Of a DNA stretch of 64,000 bases, positions 34,499 through 46,468 are shown one piece after another. Location of the stretch: positions 436,954-500,953 of the forward strand of contig ONZQ02000001.1 of assembly GCA_900312665.1 (NCBI GenBank), read 5' to 3'. The position numbers and the translations under genes were made by a program. This stretch comes from Cephalotrichum gorgonifer (taxonomy: Eukaryota > Ascomycota > Sordariomycetes > Microascales > Microascaceae). Every line of letters begins with the position of its first letter. Position 1 is the first letter of the stretch. The notes beneath the pieces are model-generated. The model was not told the DNA's origin, searched no databases, and saw nothing but the letters and a program-made list of their open reading frames with translations.

Positions 34499-34881
34499 GA
34501 TTGTGGTTCGGGGGGAAAGACGGAGGGGGGCTTTCAAGGCGGGAATAGACACACACGGATACGACGACTGAATAGTTACAGATCGCTCCGGATCTAGGTG
34601 GATCCCCTCTCTGTGACTTTCTGAATGGCGCAACTTGCCGCTTGAGATCTTGATAAGCTGAGGGGCGATATTTAGTGGGGCGCTAAGATCTCGGTGAGTC
34701 TCGGTGACGGCGGGGCAAGAGCCAACTACATTATACCCCCGAAAAAAAGTTCCCAACCTTGAACCGCATTCGTCGAGCATCCACACCCAACACTCTCCAC
34801 CACGACATCGCCCCCAAGCCACCCTCTACCGAACCCACCGGCACGAAAAGAACCCCTGGGAGAGCCGCACACGATTTTACA
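34499..34881. promoter_or_regulatory. Shared divergent promoter, UBA4 / SLX9-like
   Basis: 383 bases separate the two start codons of head-to-head genes acting in tRNA modification and ribosome biogenesis. Both must be driven from here, so co-regulation as translation-machinery genes is plausible. I see no clear TATA box. Confidence 0.6.
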
Positions 34882-35528
34882 ATGGTACGTTCACCCACCT
34901 AATCGGCTCCCTACCATCGCACCAAACTAACCCTCCACCCTGCCAGGCGCCCACCGCCCCAACCCTAACAGCGACCGAAAAGCGCTGGGCGCGCATAAGA
35001 GGCGAGATCCCCTCCTACGCCCCCCACAAGACCGCCCGCGCCGACGCCGCGACGACCGACGACTTCCTCCAGTCCAAGCGCGACAAGCGCACGATCAAGC
35101 ACAGCACCTTCGTGAACAAGATCAAGAAGACCCCCCGCAAACCCTCCGCGTCCAACGCCACGGCCGCGGCCGCCAAGCGCCGGCGTCCGAACAAGAAGCT
35201 CGTCGCCACGCTCGAGAGCCTGGCGGACGCGCTGCCGGAGATCGGCGAGCGGGAGGCTCAGGGGAAGGTGGTGCAGAGGAGCATGAGCAGTAGGCCCGGG
35301 GCGCTAAAGAGGAAGGAGAGGGTCGTAAAGGGCGAGATGGAGAGGTTCGGGGAGAGTATGGCGAGGCTGGTTGGGGGTGGTGGCGCAGAGGGGGGACTCG
35401 GGGGTGGTGAGAAGGGGAGGGACGCGGCGGGCGCGAATTCTACGGGGAATAGGTGGGCGGCACTGAGGGGGTATATTTCGGCGACGATGGAGCAGAACCC
35501 TGCTTTTGTGAAGGATGAAAAGAAGTGA
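34882..35528 (+). CDS. SLX9-like ribosome biogenesis protein
   Basis: Two exons: exon 1 is the start codon alone (34882-34884), the GTACGT...GCCAG intron spans 34885-34946, and exon 2 encodes the rest; 194 residues in total. The protein is small and basic, with TATEKRWARIRGEIPSY, a Lys-rich centre (KIKKTPRKP, KRRRPNKK) and the C-terminal pattern RKERVVKGEMERF ... NRWAALRGYISATMEQNP, which matches the fungal SLX9 family. SLX9 is a nucleolar factor of the 90S pre-ribosome needed for ITS1 processing and 40S export. Assignment rests on the C-terminal signature and basic composition. Confidence 0.78.
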
Positions 35529-36333
35529 AGGGGACATGCACGCGGATTATGACTGTCATTTTGTATGGGAACGGCACAGGAGATGGCCGTTTTCGCCTGG
35601 AGATTTACTTCCTGGGGTGTTGGGATGCGTAGAGTCTACGATGGGTCAGGGTTCCCGGTGGAGGTCGATATATACCATATCTGTCCTGGCCTGGCTCGAG
35701 TGGAACCCTGGTGTGCGAGGCCACACATTCGGCCGGGACTCGCAGGGCATGAACTAGGACTCGAGAAGCTCCAATACTACACAGCCCGTCCAAGGTGGGC
35801 GGAGGGTTCCCCACACGGGGATATCCCATCACCTGGGTCCCTTGCATGAGCAAGAAAATGCAATACTCTTCCGTCCAAAAGTCATAACTCGTATTCACCC
35901 ATCCATCCAGATCTTATCCGACTACTCCAAGCTCAAAAAAAAGAAAGGCCCCAAATCCCAATCCCTGTTTAATAAAAAGAAAACACAGCCTTCCTGTTCA
36001 CCGGAATCTTCCCCTCGCAAATGCAGATGACGAAAAAAAAAACGGATACTGACTGCTCTTTGCCAATGCAAATGGAAACTTTGCAAGTAACGCAAAAATA
36101 ACCAACCGCTTGTCGCTTATATCCCGAAAGGCAAGAAGGAAAAGCAGAAGCAAAAAAAAAAGGTATGACGAGGTGAAAACTAGAGCTCCAAGTTGCTGAA
36201 GAAACTGCAAGATGTTTAACACAAGCAGTCAAGTGAGGAAGTGTAAGGCGATGAACACGGAGGGTACCCTCATGCGGATGCGTAGGTCGGCTGCCCGGCG
36301 TCCCCCTTCCTGTAGAGCTTCGATATAGCGTCC
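35529..36333. other. Convergent intergenic region, A/T runs
   Basis: 805 bases between two 3' ends. The middle (about 35930-36170) has several A runs of 7-10 bases. No gene seen. Confidence 0.55.
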
Positions 36334-37782
36334 CTAATCGATCCTGGGGGGCGTCTTCGAGTTTGCGGTGTAAGGGGAAGCGCTGCGTCTAAGGAAGGCA
36401 TGCAACACCCGTCATCGTTAGCTAGCGTTCTTAGACTCGTCGTTAAGTGTGTAAGGACGAGTCCCTGGGGTGGGAAAGGAGGGGGGGGGGACAGAAGCAA
36501 GGCTTCCCTCCCCCTGCCAAACGCAACTTCACAGAACAAGACTTACGATCTCCTCCTTACACCTTCCTTGCGGAAGCTGTCTATTATCTTTAGCATCTCC
36601 TTCCTCCCTCCATTCGAATCCACCATCTTATTCGCCATGCTCATCGACACCTTCTCCCTCGCATTCGCGCTCAGCAGCCTCTTGATAAGAAGGTGCCTCA
36701 TCAGAATGCAGACGAAGACGCCGCAGTCGCTACCGTTCTCCTGCTGCGGGGTATCTTCGAGGTGGTGAAACCTCAGCTGGGTGCGCAGCACGCCCTCGAG
36801 GGCGCGCGTGCAGGCCCTGGCCTCCTCGCGGTTCGAGCCGCCGAGTGAGTCGTAGTGGAAGGCGACACGGTCGATCTTGCTGACGAGGAGGAGGGACCAG
36901 TGGGAGCCGCCCTCGGCCTGGTTGACGTAGCGGTTGTCGTTGACGGGGAGGAAGACGTGGGTGGCGCGGCTGAAGTCGGGCAGGGCGCTGCGGATGGAGG
37001 CGACGTCGGGCTCCTTCATTAGGAGGAAGGTCATGCTGGGGCGGAGGAGAATGATGTTGGCTTGGGGGTAGCGGGGGAGGATCTCGCGCTCGAGCCATCT
37101 GGAGAGGGCGGGGCAGAAGTCAGCGTGTGCCTAGCTGGGTAGAACAGGGTATCGCTTTGGACCCTGGTATTTTCGATTTCTATAGAACAGGTGGCACGGT
37201 GGGTTGGAGGACTAACTCTTCCCAGAAGGCAATATTCTACAGAAGAAGAGCAAGTCAGTCTTTAGTCTCAGACTCAATCGTAACACATCCTTGCAGACAA
37301 GGAGGTCTTGGGCGTGGGCGGGGAAAGGGAAACGAATGTACATTATCTGTTAGCCAGTCGTTCCGCAGCGCTCGGATGTCTTCGTATGTCACTGCATGGG
37401 GTCAGCTTGTGATCTTATTCGGGAGCGTCGGCTTCGGTCGTCGCGGGGTACGGGGCGGGCGGAAAGGGAGCGCCTACACAGGATGTCATGGTCTACCAAT
37501 ATCAACAGTCAGTAATGGCCGTAAGAAGGCAAGGTAGCGCTCAAGGGGAGCTAGAGCAGAGGGCAGTTGGGGGGCAAACTCACAGGAGAGGTACGGCTCG
37601 GATGGGGACCGCTGTCACAAGGGGAGTATAATTGTCAGCTTGTGCCTGTCGTCCCTGAGGGGTGAATGACAGCATGACCCTGGTCGCAAAGGCGGGCAGG
37701 CAGGGCAGGGGAGCGCAGGGGTTCGCTCGCTTCAACTCACCGAATCGCCTAAGCGACGCGCCATCTTGGACCGAAAAGTCAT
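36334..37782 (-). CDS. NEDD8-specific protease (NEDP1/DEN1 type, C48)
   Basis: A cysteine protease of the Ulp/SENP family whose sequence fits the deneddylase branch (DenA/SENP8), which removes NEDD8 from substrates such as cullins. Seven exons are needed: 37741-37782, 37584-37611, 37478-37492, 37342-37391, 37217-37236, 36547-37098 and 36334-36388; the sum is 254 codons. Splicing restores PYLSYHDILLTYEDI, NDWLTDNNIAFWEEW and PRYPQANIILLRP. The triad is His118 (GSHWSLLLV), Asp135 (FHYDSLGG) and Cys177 (NGSDCGVFVC), with the oxyanion Gln in TPQQENG. The Ser/Arg tail ending TPPRID depends on the last intron (36389-36546). A different donor would give another tail ending near 36270, so the C-terminus is the least sure part. 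Confidence 0.9.
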
Positions 37783-40327
37783 AGTGGCGAGGGCGAGACC
37801 AGTGCCGGACAGTGCGGTTAGGCCACGAGAGGTGGTGCGAATCGGATTGTTGCGCGCTGGCAGGATCGGGGGAATAAGACAGGAGTTGGGATGAAAGAGA
37901 GGGAGGGAGCGGGAGGTGGGACGGAGGGGAGTGGCTATCCCAGACAAAAGGTGTTTTCGGGGCGATCGCTTTTTTTGTGGAGTGGGCCAGGTACCTGGTG
38001 TTTGTGCTGCTTAAAGGTGGGTTTCCGCTGTGTTCGGGGCGGTGGGGACTGTTACTTCTTATTTTAGTTTCCTTTCCCTTTTCTTTTTTGACTTTGCTTA
38101 CTTTCGCCTTCCTCGGGGGGATTAATCCGGGTTTAGCGCATGAATCAGGGGATCCCTTGATCGGGGACCGAACCTTTAATCACCGTCGGACGAAAGATAA
38201 AGTTTAGAGGAGAGACAGAGTTCGTGGAACAGACGCGAAACCCCCCGCGATTTGGCGTTTAGCCTCCCGAGAATATAATGGGGGTTCTCGGCCGTTACAG
38301 GGCTGGAGCGTTTATGGCCCAGGAGGCTCTTTGGAAATAGGGTGGAGTCGACGTTTGGCAAGTTTGTCGGTTCTTTGAGGGCGATGTAAAAAGCCGCGGG
38401 GAGCTGTGATATAAAGATATATAAGAGGCGGCGGCCAGCCTCTGGAGCTTATCGTCCGAATGGCGGAATAAATTGCTTTTTCTTCGTCTGCGGCAGGAAA
38501 TCCATTGCCCGCAGTTTTAGGTTCCCGTGGGGCTGAGTTTGAGTGTGCGTCAACAGCCAAGCCGACCCCCCCGCACACCCTCGGCCCATGGAGAACGAAG
38601 GGCCGTAATAGGCTTGGGGCCGGCAGACAGGCGCCACCCTTGCGCAAGCCCGAACTGGACACATGCCTGTCTGCGTTGGCTCGTGCTCGTGACTGGCTCC
38701 CTCGTCATCAGCTCGGTGGGACGACACCATGGCGATGACGGGGACAGGGCGTCGGGAAATTTGCTCGAACCACCTGTCGAGATGACGATGACGAAGCCTC
38801 TCCCCAGATGAATCCCGCCGAGCCAAACCTGGGACGATCGAGTCAGCGACTTGACCTGCTCCAGATAGAGATGGCCCATGCCCTTGTCCCTTTTCCCCGC
38901 AAAATCGTGACCCTTGACTTGGATCTATCAGCCCTATTACGGAAGAAGTACGGAGTAAGTATGTACGTACGGAGTACTCAGCTTTTTGGGCTAGCCCAAT
39001 CGCATGTACCCACGTCCCATGTTACCACAATTTGGCCCGCCGGTCTCCTTTGTACTACATACATGTATGAACGCCTCAGTTCCCACCCACGACATCTCCC
39101 ATGTCGTCCAGACACATGTAATATTTATTAACCAGGACGGAAATTCACCACTATTATTCGTCTCATTAACATCCCAACAAGCTTGCTGCTGTCCGGGCCA
39201 TATCAACGAGTTTTACAAGCTTAGCAGATATGGCTGGCATTGACGGCGTACAGTAAGTTGGGGATGTGTAAGTTTCCACGTACCAGCCATGGTAACCAGA
39301 AATGTTATCGCCGAATGTGCGTGCGAAACACCGCCCAGATAAGATGCTTCAACTCTATGTTCGCAACACCGGCTATTAATCAGCGACACCCTTGAGTACA
39401 TGCAATTGCAAAAACGACAACAGGTAATTTCTGACGACCGGTATCTATGTGTCTCTGAAGGCGTGGGGACTAGCTCTCTGCATAGATACCCTACCCTCTC
39501 CGGGTTATAAGAGAAAGAACCTTTGAACCACTAAAAGCAGGCAATCAGATTCCGTCTCGCACACTGGCGGTCCTGGTCTCTAACCGTACACAATCAGATC
39601 TCCGACACAATATCCTGGGATGCCAAGAATACCCAATTGCGTGTGGTTCCAATTTGTCGGGCGCATGGGTGGCGGAGTGAATGCCTTGCCCAAGTTATGC
39701 ATCGTGTGCATGTAGCCAGTGTGGGCCCGCAGCGGGGCAGAATTTAAGCTTGAGGATCCTGAAGTGGAATATTTGGCTTACATGTATGAGTACTAGATGT
39801 TGAAGATTCCTATCTTTATTGCAATCTTTCGCGAAGGGAAAGCAGCACCAGAACTCGCAAAAAGGCAGATTTAGTGTAAGTGGTGCGTCCCACGATAAAA
39901 GGAGGGAGGCCTGGGATTCGCTAGCTCCTTCTGAGCTTCAGGGTTTACTGAGCTCCCGACCAATCGCAAGGAGCTCGGGGGGGCAATGCAAGCGAGTCTG
40001 TTGGCGCAACGCAGCTCTTGAGCGCGGGGAATAGCAACCATTCACCACCTCTCTACATAGCCCGCACAGCCTCGCTCTCACCGACACTGGGGTGTCCTGA
40101 TTGTCCGTCCCTTCGACGTGACGGTTCTTTGTGCTTCTGCTTCGCCGTTGTCGCCCCGTCTAAACATGGAGCGCAATAATTGATTTATCCCACATTCATC
40201 GTCGCCCATGATTACTCCCACGTCGTCAAGGTTCTGAACGCCAACAACCGCGCCGGGCGGTGTTGAGGTGTCTGGAGAAAGGAGTTCTCGAACCCTCTTG
40301 CCTAGCCCTCTGCCACCGCCATCACCA
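37783..40327. other. 2.5 kb between housekeeping and accessory blocks
   Basis: Promoters of the deneddylase (left) and the NLR-like gene (right) flank a stretch with no supported frame. Two TACGGAGTA copies sit 19 bases apart at 38949 and 38968. No RNA gene or mobile element recognised. Confidence 0.55.
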
Positions 40328-43300
40328 ATGGAAAACCGCGTTCACGTCCGCGACGTGGGATTCACGACTCTATATGAGTCTAGTCATCCGACTGTTGAGT
40401 GTGTTCTCCCACATCTGTCCCCTCGTAGAGCTCTATACCCGTCCTTTCCTCTCTCCCAATGCTAAGGCCTGAAATAGCATTGTGTTTGTCCATGGCTTCA
40501 CCGGCCACCCCGAGGATACCTGGACGTTAAAAAGAACAAAGGCACAACGCACGAACCGTGGGAAGAAACGCGGGAGAGACGAGGAACAACCTACCAACCT
40601 TACTCTGCGACTCAAATTCACAAAGCTGGTGTCTGGTGGAAGGGCCCGAACGCCGTCAAACGATGCACAGGCCGACGGGGAAGATGGAACGGAAGCAGAT
40701 GGAAATTTATCAAGCGACGTCTACTGGCCTGCAGACCTCGCCCGCAAGACTGCCCCAGACTCTCGGGTCCTCACATACGGTTATGACACAAGAGTCCGAC
40801 ATCGGGTAGTTGGGCAAATAAGTCAGAATACCGTCTCGGACCACGCGAGGGACCTCCTATCCACCCTCGAGATCCACCGACGTAATCTGTCAGAGAAGCG
40901 TCGGCCCGTCCTCTTCGTCGTGCACAGTCTCGGCGGCATTGTTGTCAAGGAAGCCCTACGCATGTCCCGCGATTGCGTGTCAACCAGGCCTCACCTCCAC
41001 AACATATTCAAATCGACAGTCGGCATCATATTCTTCGGTACTCCGCATCACGGATCAGACCCGAGGAGTGTAATCCATCATGTCATATCATCTTCCGCGA
41101 AATTGATCGGATGGCAGGTGAATGACAGGGTCGTTGACACGCTCATGCCAAATGCGGAACGACTAACAGAGTTGAGAGACGCCTTTTTTATAATGTGTCG
41201 TTTTAGAAACTGGCAGGTTTACTCGTTTCAGGAAGAGTATGGCGTTGGAATGCTTAACGGCAATAAGGTCGTCGAAGACACGTCTTCGTGCTTGGGTGAT
41301 CCTACACTGGAAACGAAGCAGCATATTTCGAGCAACCATATGGACATGTGTCGTTTCTCTGGACTCGAGGACGCTCAGTACAAGAAGGTGGCGGCTGCAA
41401 TAACCGACATTCTTGGGAATCTTGAAGTTGGCACAAACCCAACCCAGAGCGTCGCAGACGGTGGCAGCTTCGCCGTCGACCGCAGCATCACCGTTGACAA
41501 TAGCAACACCCCCGACCATAGCAGCATCGTTGACAGCAGCAGCATTGTCGAACATCTTAAGAGGTCCCTACGAGAACAGCTGTACTTCGACAAGATCGAC
41601 GAGCGCCTTACAACCCTAACCGCCGCCCAAGGATCGACCTGCCGCTGGTTCCTCGCTAAACCCGAATACGCAGAATGGAAGGAGGCGGAGAAACAGCCAG
41701 AGCACGGCGGTTTCCTCTGGATCAAGGGCAACCCCGGCACTGGAAAATCGACCCTGATGAAATTCCTCTTCGAAGGTGCCAAGGTTGGCGCCAAGGGCGA
41801 TCCTTCACAAATCATGCTGTCGTTTTTCTTTCACGCCCGGGGAACAACTGAAGAGAAGTCCACGGCGGGCTTGTATCGCTCCCTCCTCCACCAGCTCTTC
41901 GAGGTGGCTCCGGATTTAATAGTCGCTGGTCTGGAGTGGATGACGGCTGCCGGCGCGAGGGTCATCGAGCGAGATGGGTGGCACGAGGAGTCCCTGAAGC
42001 AGACGTTGACATATGCCGTCCGAGAGCTCGGGAGGAGGTCGCTAACGATTTTCGTCGACGCTCTGGATGAGTGCATGGACCAAACTGCGGCCATGGTTTG
42101 TTTCTTTGAGGACCTGTGCGAGAGCGCCATCGAGGCTCAGGTACGGTTGCAGATCTGTTTTTCTAGTCGGCACTACCCAACCGTCGTCATCCAGAAGGGG
42201 ATTGAGGTCGTCCTGGAGCATGAGCTCGGGCATCGGGATGACATTGAGACCTATATCAAGTCGAGGCTCAGGATGGGAAGGTCGAAACGTGCGGAAACGC
42301 TCAGGTCTGAGATTCTGGAGAAGTCTTCGGGGATCTTTCTATGGGTTGTCCTAGTTGTCGACATCCTCAACTCCGAGTTCCCCAACAACTCTTCTATCGC
42401 GAATATCAGGAAGCGTCTCGACGATATTCCGCCGAAGCTGCATGATCTGTTCGAGATGATCCTCGCGCGTGACGGACAGAATCTCGAGCAGATGCGGCTT
42501 TGCCTAGTTTCGATCCTTTTTGCGACTCGACCGCTTCAGCCACAGGAGCTTTATTTCGCGGTCCAGCTTGGCCTCGATAGAAACTGCTCGACCGCTTGGG
42601 ACCAGGAAGACGTTGGGCTAGATGAGATGAAGACCTTCGTGAGAAGCTCATCCAAGGGACTGGCCGAGGTTACGCGGAAATCGTCCAGCGTCCAGTTCAT
42701 CCATGAGTCTGTTCGAGATTTCCTTCTAGACCGAGGACACGAGGGTCAATTGTCCGGTGATTCCAGCAACTTTATCGGCCGTGGCCATAAAATCTTGAGG
42801 GATTGCTGTGCAGCTCAGATCGATGCTCCAATAAGCCTGCACCTCGGTTTGCCGGATTATCCAGAGACCTCCACGTCTACAGTGAGGAGGGAGGCCCTTC
42901 GTTTGAAGTTTCCATTTCTTGAGTATGCGGTCCTTGGGGTGCTACGCCACGCTGATGGTGCTCAGCGGAATGGGATAGAGCAGGGTGACTTTCTCGTCAG
43001 TTTCCAAATTGAACCATGGAGACTCCTTAGCAACGCTCTAGAAAGGCACGCTGTGCGACGATATAAGGAATCGGTCGACCTCCTCTACATTCTCGCCGAG
43101 AACAACCTGACAAACCTGATTCGCATCTGCCCTGAAAGATTGTCGGGCCTCAAGGCTAGAGGGGAGCGCTACGGGCCGCCGATATTTGCCGCCTTAGCCA
43201 CTGGGAGTTACGAAGCTGCCGAGACTCTGTTGGTAGCTCAGGCCGAAGCCCAATCAGACACATCGCCGCTGTTCGATCTATGCACTCACTATGCCGAGAA

Positions 43301-44333
43301 GCGAAAGAGGCATACAAACCTTGGTCGGAATTTCGCTTTCTCGAGGCATAAAGGTGTTTTAACTCACGCTGTAGAATTCGGCGACGAGGTGATTGTTGCC
43401 TTTCTGATCGACTGCGGCCAAGCAAGTCCCGATTTGGTGGACAGGCATGGCCGTCCCCTGCTATACTGGGCCACCCAGAATGGGCACGTCGCTACAGCTA
43501 GGATTTTGCTTGAGAGAGGTGCTGATATTGAGGTGGAGGATAACAGTGGCAGAGCAGCGCTAAGCTGGGCCGCAGAAAGGGGGGATATGGCTATGGCTAG
43601 TCTTCTGGTCGAGAAGGGCGCTGCTATCGAGGGGAGGGGTAGTATCGGTATGACACCGCTATGCTGGGCCGCCGAGAACGGGAAGGTGGGAATTGCTAGG
43701 TTTCTCCTTGATAAAGGTGCAGGTATTGAGGGAAAGGATAGCGTCGATAGCACACCGCTAAGCCTGGCTGCCGAAAACGGGCATGTAGCCACTACAAGGC
43801 TGCTTCTTGAGAAGGGTGCTTGTATTGAGGGGAATTATAGCATTGATGGCCCCCCGCTAGGCAGGGCGGCTGAGAACGGGCATGAGGTCACTTGCACACT
43901 TCTGCTTGAGGAGGGTGCTGATATCGAAGGGAAGGATAACTTTGGCGAGACACCGCTATACAAGGCGGTCAAGAGAGGGCACACGCATACCGTTATGCTT
44001 CTGATTCAGCGGGGTGCTAATATTGAGGCGAAGACAGCCAACGGCATGACGCCGCTCATGCGCGCTGCTGCAGACGGGAAGGACGCTATTGCTGGCATCC
44101 TACTTGAAAAGGGTTCCAGTGTCGATGCCAGGAATGGCGACGGCTCGACACCGCTCCACTGTGCTGCGAGGAATGGGAGGAGTGATATCGTTAGGTTGCT
44201 GCTCGACAAGGGTGCCAAGGTTGAGGTCAATGATGACAGAGGCCTGACACCACTATCTTTGGCTGTGCATCATGGAAACGAGTTTATCATCAGGTTGCTG
44301 CGAAAGAAGGCCCAAGTATATACGATAGAGTAG
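40328..44333 (+). CDS. NLR-like protein: alpha/beta hydrolase - NACHT - ankyrin repeats
   Basis: Two exons (40328-40398 and 40478-44333), 1308 residues. The 79-bp intron joins SSHPTV to DIVFVHGFTGHPEDTW, so the start is the ATG of MENRVHVRD. N-terminal domain: alpha/beta hydrolase with oxyanion motif VHGF (about 28-31), nucleophile elbow VVHSLGG (Ser174), GTPHHGS, and a His in SSNHMDMCRF. NACHT: P-loop GNPGTGKS (about 441-448), Walker B LTIFVDALDEC, then a winged-helix-like region. C-terminus: nine 33-residue ankyrin repeats from about 1015. This is the architecture of fungal NLR-like sensors linked to nonself recognition and regulated cell death. Active-site residues and both nucleotide motifs look intact, so the gene is probably functional; its ligand is unknown. 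Confidence 0.93.
43449..44333 (+). repeat. Nine 99-bp ankyrin units
   Basis: In-phase coding repeats with consensus G-TPL-AAENGH--T-RLLLEKGA-IEG-D. Several neighbouring units share identical phrases (AAENG, LLEKGA, IEGKD), suggesting recent unit duplication or exchange. The last unit is partial and degenerates at KKAQVYTIE. Confidence 0.9.
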
Positions 44334-44757
44334 ATATGAGTCCAAGCTGTGCCTCACAGAGACCACTCGACATCCCGATCCACAAGGTGGTTTGTTGACT
44401 TCAACTTGTCAAGTTTCTCCCCAGGGTTCTTACTTCGCTTAAAAGGGATGCATGTATATCTATATCATGACACCGGCGCGTCGATGGGCTGTAATGCATT
44501 GAATCGTCACCACATCCTCCGCAAACATTGGACTTACTCCTCCGAGGACTGGGAGGGCCCTGGCCGGTTGTACCGCAGAATAACTAAACAGCCAGATAAC
44601 CTGAAATCTCGATGTACAATCAACCGATCCTAGCCTTTTCTATGGTTTGTCCAGTTCATCCCCACCTCCTTCAAACTCAACCCACATACCCGCCGAGTTG
44701 CTTGCTTTTTACTCGTTTCAGAATGTCTAAAGTGAACAAGCTCGTCCCTAGACCATC
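44334..44757. other. Convergent intergenic region
   Basis: About 420 bases between the NLR-like gene end and the end of the small minus-strand gene. Nothing recognised. Confidence 0.55.
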
Positions 44758-45204
44758 CTAGACTTCCTGAACAACCTTGTTCGCCTTGCGCAGAGACCCG
44801 GCGTCCTCTGCAATGTTCATTCGGTAGAGGCGCTCTTCGAGATCGTCGTCTTGCTCCTGGTTGAGGGTGAGCGGATCTATGCCGTCTGAGAGATTTCGCT
44901 GGTGTGACTGGAAGGACTGGCGAGCCAGGATTTTCGTTCGCGTTTCGTGACCGTGATAGTCTTGTCCGAAGGCGGGGTCCGCAAGCTCATCGATTGCCCA
45001 AGTCTGATCCCCGTCCAATTTCACTTTTCCCATTCGCACCACCTTGCCCCCATCTTCTCCGAACTTATGTATCTCCCTCGTTACCGAGCCTTCGTCATTC
45101 ACCCGGGCTTTCCCTTCTGCGCTCCCTGCTACCCCTCCACTTTTGCTTTCCCCCTTCTTTGTCTCCTTTCGCTTTTCTCCTGGGCCTTCCCTTGTCTCCC
45201 GCAT
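44758..45204 (-). CDS. Small hypothetical protein, Lys/Glu-rich
   Basis: A 148-residue frame from the ATG at 45204. The N-terminal third is low-complexity and charged (Gly, Lys, Glu, Arg); the C-terminal part (REIHKFGEDGGKVV, DQTWAIDELADPAFG, LEERLYRMNIAEDAG) looks like genuine folded or helical protein. I do not recognise the family. The ATG at 45276-45278 would extend the same protein by 24-25 residues (MGREPRSTVTDTGGG...) if a run of nine G (minus strand) were ten, so the start may be misread through a homopolymer error. A TATA-like TATTTAAA lies upstream at 45455-45462. No signal peptide or membrane span. Confidence 0.5.
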   Translation of the reverse strand: MRETREGPGEKRKETKKGESKSGGVAGSAEGKARVNDEGSVTREIHKFGEDGGKVVRMGKVKLDGDQTWAIDELADPAFGQDYHGHETRTKILARQSFQSHQRNLSDGIDPLTLNQEQDDDLEERLYRMNIAEDAGSLRKANKVVQEV

Positions 45205-45454
45205 TGCTCCCCCGTCCTTCGTCTTTACGTTGTCCCCCCCCCTGTATCTGTGACGGTACTTCTCGGTTCTCTTCCCATATTATTATATAACTCTGACCAT
45301 GGACTTCCAATCTCACCTGTAGTAGGTTCGCAGACAGCCTTCTCCTTGTCTGGACTGTCCTCAATAGAGCTATTCGAGGCTGCTGGTGCACTCAAGTGGG
45401 ATCACATTTGGCGGGGGATGGATATACGTATCAGGCGGGAGGAATGTAGAAGGG

Positions 45455-45462
45455 TTTAAATA
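45455..45462 (-). promoter_or_regulatory. TATA-like element
   Basis: TATTTAAA on the minus strand, about 180 bases before the upstream candidate ATG at 45278. Proposed only from sequence and position. Confidence 0.35.
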
Positions 45463-46468
45463 GGCAGACGTGGAACAGGCCTCGACTTCTAGGTTCCGGT
45501 GTGGGTGGACAATTTAACCCATCATGGAAACCAGGAGTAGTCCTTGCTACCACCCCGCCTGAAGTAAAAACGCTGTCATCCAATGGCCTCCTATTATCTC
45601 CTATGTCTTAGATGATCATGGCTATGGTGGGATCCATGGAACTGACAGGTTCAAAGCTGCGGTTAGCTGAAATCCCCGCAGCAACTTGCTTTTCCAGCTG
45701 TAGCTGTGCAGGCAGCAGTCCGTTTGATTTCGAAGGGGCACTGGCACTTCGGAATCAAACGTACACAAACGTACATGAACACGCAGCTCGTCCCTCCCGG
45801 AACTGTTGTTCCTCAAGCGCCGCTTGAACATTCTGTGCCAGAGTCCGAGCTTCTAGAGGGCCTGTAGGGTGCCCTCGGGGGCTGCCACCTTATTATGTGA
45901 GGGCAGTACTCTTCGTCATACGGTGCCCACCAAAACACGGTCACCACGAACCGCATTGACAGGAAAGGTTAACCGCGGGGTGGGAGGCAGCGGGGGTTTA
46001 TCATATGGGAGAGATTCACGGCGGCCCATAGAGACTACCCGGGTATATGGCAGATAGCATGGTCGGCACGAACGGCCGGATAACGACGAAAGTTTTCTGG
46101 CAGAACAGAAGAATAGATAGAACAGGCGTGCATTAAGGTGACTCTAATCTCAAAACCCTTGTTACCTTGAGGAAGACCCTCTCGGGCCCACTTCCACCGG
46201 CTCGGTCCGAGCGGGGCCCATCCTTCGGCCCCACTCTTCTTCCACGACGACTTAGAGAAGCTCGTCGCCCGACCGTCGAATAAATCCCCGTACGTGGATA
46301 TAAAGTGAGCAAACGAATCCCAAAGCCTCCCGAATGTTGGCAGGAAGTAAATGCCGTACCCGAAAACTATCAATTGTGATGTCCATCACAAGAAGCAGAA
46401 CCCTTCTCAAGCAGCATCGCAGAACCGACATCGACATCAGAAATGCCATCCTTTGCCACTAGCCAAAC
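45463..46468. other. Intergenic, about 1 kb
   Basis: Between the small hypothetical gene's promoter and the 3' end of the transporter gene. No supported frame or repeat. Confidence 0.55.
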
